Below are positions 28,587 through 36,778 of a stretch of 42,017 nucleotides of DNA, piece after piece. The notes under the pieces were generated by a model. It was given only the letters and a program-made list of their open reading frames with translations. It did no database searches and had not been told where the DNA came from. The number at the start of each line of letters is the position of its first letter. Within the stretch, counting starts at the first letter, position 1. Source of the stretch: a virus; IMG/VR virus record IMGVR_UViG_3300020152_000014, positions 1-42,017 of that record, one strand, 5' to 3'. The position numbers and the translations under genes are program-made.

Positions 28587-28849
28587 CCGGCGTTGGCCGC
28601 CTTCAGCTCGCCTTCGCGGGCTATGCGCTGGAGCCTTCCGGCCACGAGCAACTGGACCCTTGCGAACAAGTCAGGGGCTTGGCGAAGGGCTTCGTCGGTG
28701 TCCGCGTAAACCGGGTCGGGTCCAGGGTCGGCCGCGCACTTGACGGCGACGGGAACCTCTACCGTGCGGACCTCGATGCGGGGCTCTGTGGTGGCGCATC
28801 CAGCGAGAAGCAGGATAGCCAAAAACCCTATACAGGGCAACGGTTTCAT
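28577..28849 (-). CDS. Rz1-like outer-membrane spanin lipoprotein
   Basis: 90 aa. Signal sequence MKPLPCIGFLAILLLAGC with lipobox LAGC, so Cys18 would be lipidated. A short hydrophilic periplasmic part follows, including VRTVEVPVAVKCAADPGPD, typical of o-spanins. With the Rz-like protein upstream it should fuse inner and outer membranes at lysis. A plus-strand gene separates the two spanin genes. Confidence 0.75.
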   Translation of the reverse strand: MKPLPCIGFLAILLLAGCATTEPRIEVRTVEVPVAVKCAADPGPDPVYADTDEALRQAPDLFARVQLLVAGRLQRIAREGELKAANAGCR

Positions 28850-28864
28850 GCGAGACTCCGGGGT

Positions 28865-29059
28865 ATGTACAGGACACTCATGTCAGCGCTTCTGGTCGGC
28901 CTCGGCGCGATACAGGTCTGGGGCTGGGCCATCATGCTCGGGGCGGACGGCAATCTCGCCGGACTGCTCGCTACCTTCGCGGGCGCGGGTGTCCTGTGGC
29001 TGTGCCCGTATGATCAACCGAGGGACTCCAAGATCAGCGCATCAGCCGAGGCGCACTGA
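28865..29059 (+). CDS. Small membrane protein on the opposite strand (moron-like), 64 aa
   Basis: ATG 28865, or ATG 28880 with AGGA five bases upstream (59 aa). Two hydrophobic helices (LMSALLVGLGAIQVWGW and LAGLLATFAGAGVLWLC), good codon bias. It sits against the operon direction between the two spanin genes; its 3' end overlaps the Rz-like gene by 46 bases. Likely expressed on its own, perhaps in lysogens. Confidence 0.55.
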   Translation: MYRTLMSALLVGLGAIQVWGWAIMLGADGNLAGLLATFAGAGVLWLCPYDQPRDSKISASAEAH

Positions 29060-29418
29060 TCAGCGCGCGGCCTTGCCTGAAGCACCCTCCCCGCCTTCCG
29101 CCGTAGATCGTCAGCGGTAGAGCGGGCAGAGGCCAGTTCCTTGGCGGACTCGGCTTGGCGCTTGTCGGCTTCGGCCTTGAGGGCTTTGACGGCGTCGTTC
29201 TGGACTGTCAGCGCCCCGTCCACGACGGCGAAGTTCGCGCCGCACAGGTCCAACTCGGCAAGCCTCTTTCCTGCCAGCTTGCGCCAGTGGTCCCGGTCGG
29301 CGTCGGTCGCCCACAGGAGCCCGAGCAAGGTCAGGACCACGGCGGCCACAGCCGCCCCCACAGCCCCAAGGATGAAGCCCCCGAACTGTCCGCCGAGGAT
29401 GCGAAGGATCACGCCCAT
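29014..29418 (-). CDS. Rz-like inner-membrane spanin
   Basis: 134 aa. One N-terminal membrane helix (FGGFILGAVGAAVAAVVLTL) then a periplasmic coiled coil (QNDAVKALKAEADKRQAES, AKELASARSTADDLRRKAG), the i-spanin layout. Located after the endolysin and before the Rz1-like lipoprotein. Confidence 0.75.
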   Translation of the reverse strand: MGVILRILGGQFGGFILGAVGAAVAAVVLTLLGLLWATDADRDHWRKLAGKRLAELDLCGANFAVVDGALTVQNDAVKALKAEADKRQAESAKELASARSTADDLRRKAGRVLQARPRADQCASADALILESLG

Positions 29419-29540
29419 ATCGCCGCTCCTATGCAGACACCCACGGCCACGGCGAACAGGGGAACGCCGATCATCACACAGACCGTGACGACGGTGATGG
29501 CGTCGCCGATCTTGAACCAGCCGTCTGTCCAGTTGCCCAT
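29409..29540 (-). CDS. Small membrane protein in the lysis cassette, 43 aa
   Basis: ATG 29540 in a TGATG overlap with the endolysin stop. Begins MGNWTDGWFKIGDAITV and has one long hydrophobic segment (VCVMIGVPLFAVAVGV). It may be a holin, pinholin or antiholin. Confidence 0.6.
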   Translation of the reverse strand: MGNWTDGWFKIGDAITVVTVCVMIGVPLFAVAVGVCIGAAIWA

Positions 29541-29950
29541 CACAGCCCCGTCAGTTCGAAGTGCGGTGAATCGCTTTCACCCCGTTCGCGCGGCTTGCCG
29601 TCCCGGTCCCAATCTGCCCCCCAGCGGATGGGTGTTTTCATCTCAGCAGCAGCGGCGAACATGGCCTTGGCGATGGCGTCGAACTTGCGCAGGTCGTTCC
29701 AGTCGATGGCCCCGCTGACGTAGGGCGCGAGGTCCACGGCCAGCCCGCCGATGTGCTTGCTGTTCAGGGTCCAGGTGACCTTGCGCCCCGGCTTCGTCCG
29801 GCCTTGGGCGTAGAGTTCGGCCTGTCGCGCCTTGGTCCGCACGCCCTCCACCACGCAGACGTCGAACGGAAGCAGTTCGGCCGCTCGTGTGACGACGCGG
29901 ACGAGAGCGGGGTTGACCCCCTTCAGTCGGCCGGCGTTGATCAGGTTCAT
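29540..29950 (-). CDS. Endolysin, M15 (VanY/L-Ala-D-Glu) peptidase
   Basis: 136 aa. Zinc site of the M15 family: SKHIGGLAVD (H66, D73) and SPHFEL (H130). N-terminal VRVVTRAAELLPFDVCVVEG, then VRTKARQAELYAQG, is the usual family start. It cleaves peptide cross-links of the cell wall. No signal peptide, so it needs a holin. GTG/ATGA couplings tie it to the membrane-protein genes around it. Confidence 0.92.
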   Translation of the reverse strand: MNLINAGRLKGVNPALVRVVTRAAELLPFDVCVVEGVRTKARQAELYAQGRTKPGRKVTWTLNSKHIGGLAVDLAPYVSGAIDWNDLRKFDAIAKAMFAAAAEMKTPIRWGADWDRDGKPRERGESDSPHFELTGL

Positions 29951-30246
29951 TCACCACCTCCTGCGGCGTGACGCTGGGCATCCTCTTGAGGGGTCGGCCC
30001 GAAGCCGTAGGCGTCGAGCGGGTTGGACTTGAGCGCCCCGGCCGCCTTGACGACGTTGACGATCTGCTCGGCCGTGGGCACGGTCCAGATGCAGAACAGC
30101 AGCAGGGCGAACACGGCGGCGACGGGCCATTGATCCCCGCCCCGTTCCGCCGTCCGCCACCAGATGAAGCCCACGGCAGGAGAGGCCAGCCAGGTCCACA
30201 GGAAGCGCCGGCCGTATTTGCTGGTGGGGAACTCGGGGAGGGTCAC
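29947..30246 (-). CDS. Putative holin, 99 aa
   Basis: GTG 30246 in a GTGA overlap. Two membrane segments (FLWTWLASPAVGFIWW and WPVAAVFALLLFCIWTV) and a polar C-terminus. It directly precedes the endolysin, the expected holin place. No holin family was identified by motif. Confidence 0.6.
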   Translation of the reverse strand: MTLPEFPTSKYGRRFLWTWLASPAVGFIWWRTAERGGDQWPVAAVFALLLFCIWTVPTAEQIVNVVKAAGALKSNPLDAYGFGPTPQEDAQRHAAGGGE

Positions 30247-30464
30247 GCCCCGCCCCTCATCACGAAGGTCAGCAGGGCGAGCAGGATCGCCGCCAACAGC
30301 GACCACGCCGCCGTCTCGATGCGCCCGGTGCGGCGGTAGACATCGCCCATCCGCTCATCAAGGTTCTTGTAGCGGATGGCGCATTCCGCTTCGTGCTTGT
30401 TCTGCGCCGCGTCAACGCGGTCCACCTCTCGCTGGAGGCCAGTCAGGGATGGGCGTGCGGCCAT
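30243..30464 (-). CDS. XhlA-like membrane protein, 73 aa
   Basis: A basic coiled-coil first half (LTGLQREVDRVDAAQNKHE, KNLDERMGDVYRRTG) followed by one C-terminal membrane helix (AAWSLLAAILLALLTFVM), the layout of XhlA-type lysis proteins. First gene of the lysis cassette. Confidence 0.65.
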   Translation of the reverse strand: MAARPSLTGLQREVDRVDAAQNKHEAECAIRYKNLDERMGDVYRRTGRIETAAWSLLAAILLALLTFVMRGGA

Positions 30465-30505
30465 TGGCGATTCCTGCGCACGGAGAACCGTGCTATGTGT
30501 GGGGG

Positions 30506-30670
30506 ATGGAGAGAGACGCCCCGCGCATCATTGATGCGGAGTTCACCGTCGTAGAGCCGAAGGACGACCGCCCAATCTGGCAGCGCTACCGGCTGGAGTT
30601 CGACAAGGGGCCGATTATCGGCGCGGCGGTGATCGGTTTGATTGGCCTACTGCGCTACTTGGCAGGCTGA
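30506..30670 (+). CDS. Small plus-strand protein in the late region (moron-like), 54 aa
   Basis: ATG 30506 (MERDAPRIIDAEFTVVE). A polar first half and one C-terminal hydrophobic helix (GAAVIGLIGLLRYLAG). Upstream is TGCTATGTG with the hexamer TATGTG ending six bases before ATG, so transcription could begin at the start codon. It overlaps the end of the large ejection protein gene by 56 bases. Confidence 0.55.
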   Translation: MERDAPRIIDAEFTVVEPKDDRPIWQRYRLEFDKGPIIGAAVIGLIGLLRYLAG

Positions 30671-32825
30671 GCGCCGCAGCGCCCCACGCCGCCGGGCTGG
30701 CCAGCGCCTTAACGGACTCTTCGATCATGTTCAGCACCTGCACGCCCAAGCCGGGATGCTGCGCCTCAAGGTAGCGGATCACGTCGTCGGTCATGGCGGG
30801 GTCAACGGCCAGCCGCGCCAGTTTCTCGGCCTCGATGTCGGGGAAGCTGGACCGGCGGAGGGCTTCGCCTACCTTGCTGACCACGAACGTGATGACGCCC
30901 GACTGACGCAGGGCCTGCATATCATCCAGCGCGCCAGCCGCCGACGACGCCCCGTCCTGAAGTCGCGGAGCGGTCTGCGATCCAGTGTTCGGCGCGATGT
31001 AGCGGCTGTTGTTCAGTTGCCGGCGAGCCATTGCGGCATAGGTCGAAAGCCCCTCCGCCGTCTGCGGGTCGAACAGGTCCGCGATGATGCGCTTCAGGTC
31101 GTCCTCAAGTTCCAGCTTGCGCAGGCCGGTATCCGCCTGCGTCGAGCCCGTGAAGACGTCCTGCAACCGCTGGCGAGCGCCGATCCGCGCCCCCGCCAAT
31201 TCCTCCGGGGTCATCGCCCGCATGGCCGCCGACGCCTGTTCGTAGGACATGTCCGGGAGCTTGCGCCCAACGTCCACGCCGTCGATCTGGCCGGAGGCTC
31301 GGGCGTAGGTGTCTCGAGCGATTCTATACGCGGGCGACTGCGCGGCGAGATAGTCGTCAATCTCCTGCGCGCGGGAGGTCAAACCGGGGCCGGAGTTCGA
31401 GCGGGCGCCGGGCGCGGAGACGGCGTTGTCGGCCGCGGTGAACATCTCCCGCTTGACCTGATCCAGTGCGCCGACATTGGCCTCTCCCGTGGCAGCCTTG
31501 CGCATGGCCTCCACCTGGTCGGCAAGGTCGTATTGGCGATTGTCGCGTAGCGTCTTGGCGGCGCGAGCCAGAACGTCATCCTGCGCCTCCACGGCCCCGG
31601 CCACCGGAGGGACCGCCACGCGATCAGGCGCGGCGGCCGCGTAGTTCTGAGCGGCCTGCGCGTCCCGAATTTTCCGCAGCTCGGCCTGGATCTCTTCGGC
31701 CGCGCGGGCATCCGGCGTGATGCCGCCCACGCGGTCGGCTGCCTTGCGGGGCGCATTTGCGGTGAGGCTTTCTAGGCTGCGCTGCACCTGTTCGCGGGCC
31801 GGCGTCTGGCGCGATGCGGCTTCGCGGATCACGCCGCGCCCTGCTTCGTCCGTCACGTCCACGGGCCGCGGCTCCAATCCAGCTGCGCGGTATTCGGCCG
31901 CGCGCTGGCGCATCTCGGCTGGGGTGGTGGTCCGCGTGGCCCGGCGGACGCCTCTGGCGCCGTCTGGTTTCGGAACGCGCGGGACCTTCCTTGGCCGGGA
32001 GCCCGACAGCACGCCGCCACCGACCGCGCCAAGCACTTCGGCAGCCTGCTGCGCGTTCTCGTCGCCTCCCTGCGCCTCCACCGCCCAACGCGCGCTTTCG
32101 CTGGTGAGGCCGGGGATCACAACCTGAGCCGTCCGCGCTGCCACGCCGCCGCCGCCCGTCGCAGCATTTGGCAGCATCCGCGCTCCAGCCCGCGCATAGC
32201 GCCCCGCCTGGGTTTGCGGCTCGTGATACGGCCCGGTGACCTTCTGAACCTGCTCATCGATTTGCGCCGACGTCGGGCCGCCTATGCGCTTGCCCACCCA
32301 GTCGAGGCCAGGAATGTTCTCGTACATCCACTGGTCAAGGCCGGTGTTGATGCCCTTCCTGCGGCCGAATTCTGCCAGCTGATGCGCCACTTCCCGGATA
32401 TCCCCGCCCATGCCGAGGGACCCGGTGACGCCCTGAACGGCACCCGAACCAGCCGACATGATCACGTCGTCGGCCTTGCCTACTTTCGGCTTGCGCGGGG
32501 CTTTCCTCGGGAGTTCGGAGACGACTCCGCGCCCCTCGCCGTCGCCGCCGATGAGCACCACAGCTCCTGACGGACCGATGGCATAGCGCCCCTTCAGTTC
32601 GGGGTTCTGCGACATGCGGTAGAGGGTCTGACGGTCGCGGGCGACGTAGGGGTTGTCGCGCGTGCCGTAGGGCTTGGAGCGGTCGCCCCGGGCCGCCGCT
32701 TCGTTCGCCGCCTGGGTGGGCTTGGGCGGGAACTCCTTGCGCATCACGGCCTCGATCTGCGCATCCCCCATGTTGTCGGGGAACTCGATGATCGAGCCGT
32801 CAGGAGCCTGAATGCGCTTCGGCAT
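30615..32825 (-). CDS. Large ejection / internal virion protein, 736 aa
   Basis: Starts MPKRIQAPDGSIIEFPDNM, an N-terminal motif of phage internal virion proteins. A glycine-rich membrane-active region lies near residues 120-270 (GSGAVQGVTGSLGMGGD), followed by long alanine/arginine-rich helices. It follows the transglycosylase in the operon. In podoviruses such proteins are ejected to build a channel for DNA. The role is inferred from order and composition. Confidence 0.7.
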   Translation of the reverse strand: MPKRIQAPDGSIIEFPDNMGDAQIEAVMRKEFPPKPTQAANEAAARGDRSKPYGTRDNPYVARDRQTLYRMSQNPELKGRYAIGPSGAVVLIGGDGEGRGVVSELPRKAPRKPKVGKADDVIMSAGSGAVQGVTGSLGMGGDIREVAHQLAEFGRRKGINTGLDQWMYENIPGLDWVGKRIGGPTSAQIDEQVQKVTGPYHEPQTQAGRYARAGARMLPNAATGGGGVAARTAQVVIPGLTSESARWAVEAQGGDENAQQAAEVLGAVGGGVLSGSRPRKVPRVPKPDGARGVRRATRTTTPAEMRQRAAEYRAAGLEPRPVDVTDEAGRGVIREAASRQTPAREQVQRSLESLTANAPRKAADRVGGITPDARAAEEIQAELRKIRDAQAAQNYAAAAPDRVAVPPVAGAVEAQDDVLARAAKTLRDNRQYDLADQVEAMRKAATGEANVGALDQVKREMFTAADNAVSAPGARSNSGPGLTSRAQEIDDYLAAQSPAYRIARDTYARASGQIDGVDVGRKLPDMSYEQASAAMRAMTPEELAGARIGARQRLQDVFTGSTQADTGLRKLELEDDLKRIIADLFDPQTAEGLSTYAAMARRQLNNSRYIAPNTGSQTAPRLQDGASSAAGALDDMQALRQSGVITFVVSKVGEALRRSSFPDIEAEKLARLAVDPAMTDDVIRYLEAQHPGLGVQVLNMIEESVKALASPAAWGAAALSLPSSAVGQSNRSPPRR

Positions 32826-34526
32826 CTATTCGATCTTCCCGGTAGCGGGGTTGTAGCGGCGGACCTTGCCGGCCTTGCGGGGGGCGCTGGCGGTCGGCTT
32901 GGCCGCGGGCTTCGCGGAGTTGCCGTCGCGGGGCTTCGGGCGGCGCGGCGCACCGGTCACGTTGTCGGGGTTCAGCCCGTATTGCGGTGCGAGGGTCCGA
33001 TAGCGCTCAGCCTGGTCGGCGTAGCCTTCCGTATAGGCGTCCATCGCCGTAGTCGCGGTCTGGAAGAATTCGGTGCGCTGGCGGTCGGTCAGGCGCGTGC
33101 CGTCCCTGGCCTTGTTGAACATGTTGCGGATGCCCTCGGGCACGCCGCGAGCGTTCTCGGCCGTCGCATACTCCGTCTCCCGGACAACGGAGGTCGGGTC
33201 CAGGATCTTCATGAAGGAGTAGACGAGCGCGATGTCGTCGGCAGCCGTCACCGGCGGCCCCTCGCCCCGCGCTGCGCGTGACGCCTTCTCCGCGATGGAG
33301 CCGACCATGCGGATATGGGGCTGGACGGCGGCGAGATTCTTCACCTCGGGCCGATTCCCGAACTGCGAGCGGAGTTGGTTCTCCTGCGTGAATCGCTGAC
33401 CGGCGGGCTCGCGCGGCGCGTCCTTGGGGTTGCTCGCCACGATGCGCGGGGCGCCCTGCGCCGGGGCGGCCTGCCGACCGCCGAGGATGCTCTGCACGTA
33501 GTTGCGGGTCTCGGGGTAGGTGATCTGCTGCGCCCACTCCAGTTCCCGGCCGGGCTCTGGCATACCGAAGCGCTGCACCCACTCGGCGGCCTTCTCGGGA
33601 CCGGCGTTGTAGGCTGCGAGGGCGACCGCATCGTTGCCGAAGCGCTGGCGCTGTTCCTCGAAATAGGTGCGGCCGAGTAGTTCGTTCACCTCGGGGTCGG
33701 TGCGGGCGAGGTCGGCCAGTTCCGGACGGCCTAGCTGCCCCGCGACATAGCGCGCCGTGTCGGGCATCAGTTGAGCCCGGCCGAACGCGCCCTTCGGAGA
33801 CACCGCGGACTGATTGCCGCCGCTCTCCTGCTGGATCAGGCGGGACCACAGGTCGCCCGCGGGCGCTCCGGGTCCGACATTCGCGCCGATTGCGCCGGTA
33901 TCGGCCAGGTCCGCGCCATCGGAGAGGGGAACGAAGCGCTTGGCGTTGGCGTCGGCCACGTCCTTGAACGACGGCGGGACCGGTGCGGACACCTGGGTTT
34001 CCAGTTGCCCGCCGTTGGCCGTGCTCATCACCGAGCGGTCGCCCACGATGTCGAACTTGGGCGCGGTGATCTGCTCGCCGCCACGCAGGATGGTGGAACC
34101 CTGCGCCGCCACGTCCACGCCGTAGATTTCGGAAATCTGCTTCCCGAATTCCTCCCAGTTCGCCATGGCGGCGATCTGCGCCTTGGGGTCCTCGGGGAAG
34201 GCGCGCTGCACGAGCTCCAGACGCTGGGCGAGCACCTCCTGCGGATCGGGCGCGTTCACGCGGGCGCGCTCTCGGTCGATGGCGTCGCTGATGGTCATGT
34301 CGCCGCCAACCACGCTGTCGAACACGCGCCAGCCCCGGAACTTCTTCTCGCCCTTGCGGGGAGCTCCCGAAGAGAGCGAGCCGGAGACAGGTGCGGCCGG
34401 AGCCGCCGGAACTTGTGCCTTGGGGTTGCCCGCGCTCGCCGCCTGCTCGATAGCCTGCCGAGCAAGCGCCAGCGGGTCGATGTCCGGAAGCTGCGAGGAG
34501 GCAAGCAGGCCGAGCAGTGGTTTCAT
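32826..34526 (-). CDS. Virion-associated lytic transglycosylase, 566 aa
   Basis: An SLT (goose lysozyme-like) domain lies around residues 215-330: LWSRLIQQESGGNQSAVS with the catalytic Glu, KGAFGRAQLMPDTARYV, and NDAVALAAYNAGPEKAAEW. The flanks are long, charged and Pro-rich. It locally cuts peptidoglycan during DNA entry. It is grouped with the ejection proteins and not with the lysis cassette, so a role in infection rather than lysis is likely. Confidence 0.85.
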   Translation of the reverse strand: MKPLLGLLASSQLPDIDPLALARQAIEQAASAGNPKAQVPAAPAAPVSGSLSSGAPRKGEKKFRGWRVFDSVVGGDMTISDAIDRERARVNAPDPQEVLAQRLELVQRAFPEDPKAQIAAMANWEEFGKQISEIYGVDVAAQGSTILRGGEQITAPKFDIVGDRSVMSTANGGQLETQVSAPVPPSFKDVADANAKRFVPLSDGADLADTGAIGANVGPGAPAGDLWSRLIQQESGGNQSAVSPKGAFGRAQLMPDTARYVAGQLGRPELADLARTDPEVNELLGRTYFEEQRQRFGNDAVALAAYNAGPEKAAEWVQRFGMPEPGRELEWAQQITYPETRNYVQSILGGRQAAPAQGAPRIVASNPKDAPREPAGQRFTQENQLRSQFGNRPEVKNLAAVQPHIRMVGSIAEKASRAARGEGPPVTAADDIALVYSFMKILDPTSVVRETEYATAENARGVPEGIRNMFNKARDGTRLTDRQRTEFFQTATTAMDAYTEGYADQAERYRTLAPQYGLNPDNVTGAPRRPKPRDGNSAKPAAKPTASAPRKAGKVRRYNPATGKIE

Positions 34527-34949
34527 TTAGACACCCCGGCGATAGTCGAAGGGTTGGAACTGCGATTGACCCGGCCCGCCATTGCGGAAAGCGCCGCCGA
34601 ACAGGCCGCCGCCGAACTGGCCGGCCATCTGTGCGCCCTGTGGAGCGAAGCCGCCACCGCCGCGCCCGCCGCCGAAGCCGGCGAACTGTCCGCCCTGCGC
34701 ATGGGGACCGGGGGCGTTGAGCAGGCCCGGAGGCTGGTAACCGGGAGGCATGGGCGAGACTTCCGGCTGCATCACCTGCGGGCCGTGATTCTGGCCCATG
34801 GCCTGCTGGTAGCCCGGAAGCGGACCGCCGAAGTTGTTCATGAAGGTGTGGAACGCGTTCGGCATCTGCTTGGGAAAGCCGCCCATCTGGGGGCCGCCCA
34901 TGGTCTGCTGGAAGGCGTCGGCCGGCTTGGGCTGGTAGGGCTGCATCAT
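34527..34949 (-). CDS. Gly/Pro/Gln/Met-rich low-complexity virion-region protein, 140 aa
   Basis: ATG 34949 overlaps the previous stop (TGATG). Nearly the whole protein is low complexity: QPYQPKPADAFQQTMGGPQ, GGQFAGFGGGRGGGGFAPQ and ending FQPFDYRRGV. Such disorder fits a flexible internal virion or tail protein. Function unknown. Confidence 0.65.
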   Translation of the reverse strand: MMQPYQPKPADAFQQTMGGPQMGGFPKQMPNAFHTFMNNFGGPLPGYQQAMGQNHGPQVMQPEVSPMPPGYQPPGLLNAPGPHAQGGQFAGFGGGRGGGGFAPQGAQMAGQFGGGLFGGAFRNGGPGQSQFQPFDYRRGV

Positions 34950-36064
34950 CAGAGGGCTCCGTAGTCGACAGCGAGGAAGCCGCCGATGGACCGGACGGCG
35001 TGAGGATCGGTGTTGAGGATCTGCTGGGCCATGACGCCGCGATGGACGCCTTCGGGGGCTCCGAGCGAGCGGCCGAGGTCGTTGTAACGGTAGTCGAACC
35101 AGTTCCTGCCCTTGCCGTCCGTGAGGACGTAGGACACGTCCTCCTTCAGGCGGGCGTCGGAGTAGCTGAAGCCAGCCGACACGCCGTAGCCCGACTGCTT
35201 GCCCGTGCCCTTGGAATCGACGATGGCGGGGATGCCGCCGAGCAGGCCGCCCATGGTCCCGGCGATCTGGAGCGGCTGGGTCTGCTGGCGGACCCACTCG
35301 TCGTAAGCCATGGTGTTGGCGTTCTGCTGGGTGGCCTGGTTCTGCTGGCCGAACATGTTGAGGAGGGCCGCGTCGCCCTGCCCCAGCTGGTTTGAAAGCT
35401 GGCCGAGGTTGCCGAGCAGGCCCGCCGCCTGAATGCCCTGCGCATTGCCCTGCAATCCAGCCGACTGGTTGGCGAGCGAGGCCCCCAGCGCATTGCCGAT
35501 GTCGAACTGCGCGCCCTGCTGGGCGTTCTTGAAGGCGTCGGAGTAGATGCTGTTCAACATGCTCCCGGCCTGCTTGCCGAAGGCGTCGTTGGTCAGGGAG
35601 TCCGCGACCCCGTGGCGGGAGCCGCCAAACGCGCCCGATTTCGTCGCGTCGCCCTGCGTGTTGGTGATCGCCATCTCGCGGGCGGTGTTCAGGTCGCGCA
35701 GGGCGTTACCGGCCACGTTGGAGGCGTAGGGGTCGATATAGGCCCCCATGTCCGCGCCCTTGAGGGTCCCGGCCTGCACGGTCTGCGGGGAGTAGCCGCC
35801 GGCCGCCTTCGCAGCATTGGCAGCGGCCGACACGAGGTCGGAGCCACGCCCCATGTTCGCCTCAGCCGCCGACTGCGCCGCCAGCTGGGCCGGGTCCAGC
35901 CCCGCCCCCAGCGCGCCGGTGTAGGCCTGCGGGGTCACGCCTTGCAGCAGGCCCATGGCCGGGCTCAGGACGCTCTCGATGAGCCCCTTCGACCACGGGT
36001 CGATGGTGTTGTTCTGGCTGTTCTTGCTCTTGCTGGAAGACTTCGAGCCGCCGAGTGAGAACAT
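34949..36064 (-). CDS. Virion protein with C-terminal S74 chaperone-like domain, 371 aa
   Basis: Residues 1-280 are Ala/Gly/Gln/Asn-rich with long helices (QAGTLKGADMGAYIDPYAS, QGIQAAGLLGNLGQLSNQL). The last about 70 residues read SDARLKEDVSYVLTDGKGR, then YRYNDLG and HRGVMAQQIL, the start of a peptidase S74 intramolecular chaperone with its Ser-x-x-Arg-x-Lys motif. It is shorter than classic S74 domains, so self-cleavage is uncertain. Its neighbours suggest a tail or ejection role. Confidence 0.75.
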   Translation of the reverse strand: MFSLGGSKSSSKSKNSQNNTIDPWSKGLIESVLSPAMGLLQGVTPQAYTGALGAGLDPAQLAAQSAAEANMGRGSDLVSAAANAAKAAGGYSPQTVQAGTLKGADMGAYIDPYASNVAGNALRDLNTAREMAITNTQGDATKSGAFGGSRHGVADSLTNDAFGKQAGSMLNSIYSDAFKNAQQGAQFDIGNALGASLANQSAGLQGNAQGIQAAGLLGNLGQLSNQLGQGDAALLNMFGQQNQATQQNANTMAYDEWVRQQTQPLQIAGTMGGLLGGIPAIVDSKGTGKQSGYGVSAGFSYSDARLKEDVSYVLTDGKGRNWFDYRYNDLGRSLGAPEGVHRGVMAQQILNTDPHAVRSIGGFLAVDYGAL

Positions 36065-36373
36065 TTACGTATCCTTGATGTAGCAGACCACGCGCCGGAA
36101 GCCGTGGGGTTTCAGCACGCGTTCCCAGCCGGGCCGTCCCGCGACGATGACCCGCTGAACGCCCTTTTCAGCCTCCGGAAGGAGGGACACGATGTCCTCC
36201 ATCCGACCGGCGGCGCAGATGATTTCCCGATAGGTCGCGTCCTGGGTGATCGCGGCGCAGTCGGCGGTTTCCCAAAGCCGCGCCTCGCCCTTGGCCACGG
36301 CCTCTTCCATTTCCTCCACGGTCGGCTTGTTGAAGCGTGCGAGGTGGGCTTTGGCCCTAGGCGAGAGAGGCAA
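36065..36373 (-). CDS. GNAT-like small phage protein, about 102 aa
   Basis: The frame is clear, the start is not: TTG 36373 gives PLSPRAKAHLARFNKPT, and an internal ATG at about 36310 (MEEAVAKGEARLW) is possible. The ending VIVAGRPGWERVLKPHGFRR, then VVCYIKDT resembles short acetyltransferase-like proteins of podovirus tail regions. Catalysis is unproven. Confidence 0.6.
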   Translation of the reverse strand: MPLSPRAKAHLARFNKPTVEEMEEAVAKGEARLWETADCAAITQDATYREIICAAGRMEDIVSLLPEAEKGVQRVIVAGRPGWERVLKPHGFRRVVCYIKDT

Positions 36374-36572
36374 TGATGCGCCTGTGGTTGGCCGAGCGTT
36401 CGGGAACCAGTTCCATGACACCCTCCGAAACGTTGACCCGGCAGACGAAGGGCTTGGCGGGGTTCTCGGCATTGGGGAAGGTGAAGGTCGCCACGCCGGT
36501 GAAGGGGCCTTCCGAAGCCTCGGGCTCCAGTTCGACGTGATCGGGTAGTGGGCTGGGCAGGTTCTTTCTCAT
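36357..36572 (-). CDS. Hypothetical protein, 71 aa
   Basis: Starts MRKNLPSPLPDHVELEP in an ATGA overlap. Beta-rich (VATFTFPNAENPAKPFVCRV) and ending ANHRRIIASLA. Unknown function; between tail genes. Confidence 0.65.
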   Translation of the reverse strand: MRKNLPSPLPDHVELEPEASEGPFTGVATFTFPNAENPAKPFVCRVNVSEGVMELVPERSANHRRIIASLA

Positions 36573-36778
36573 AAGGCGGTCTTCACGAGGTCGCCGGCCG
36601 TATCGACCGTGTAGCGGTAGCGCAGGCCGTTCTCGTCGGTGAAGACGATCCCCGCCCCCGCCCCGACTTCGATGTCGGCCCCCTTGGAGTGGGTGTCCGA
36701 AAAGGCCCGCTGGATGAGGTCGATCACCTGCTGCCAGATGGTCGCGCTGTATTGCGGCGGGGCAAGCGGGAGCCTCAT
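36569..36778 (-). CDS. Hypothetical protein, 69 aa
   Basis: Starts [18 protein letters not shown] in an ATGA overlap with the tail hub stop. A helix (VIDLIQRAFSDTHSKG) followed by beta strands (GIVFTDENGLRYRYTVD). Unknown function. Confidence 0.65.
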   Translation of the reverse strand: MRLPLAPPQYSATIWQQVIDLIQRAFSDTHSKGADIEVGAGAGIVFTDENGLRYRYTVDTAGDLVKTAL

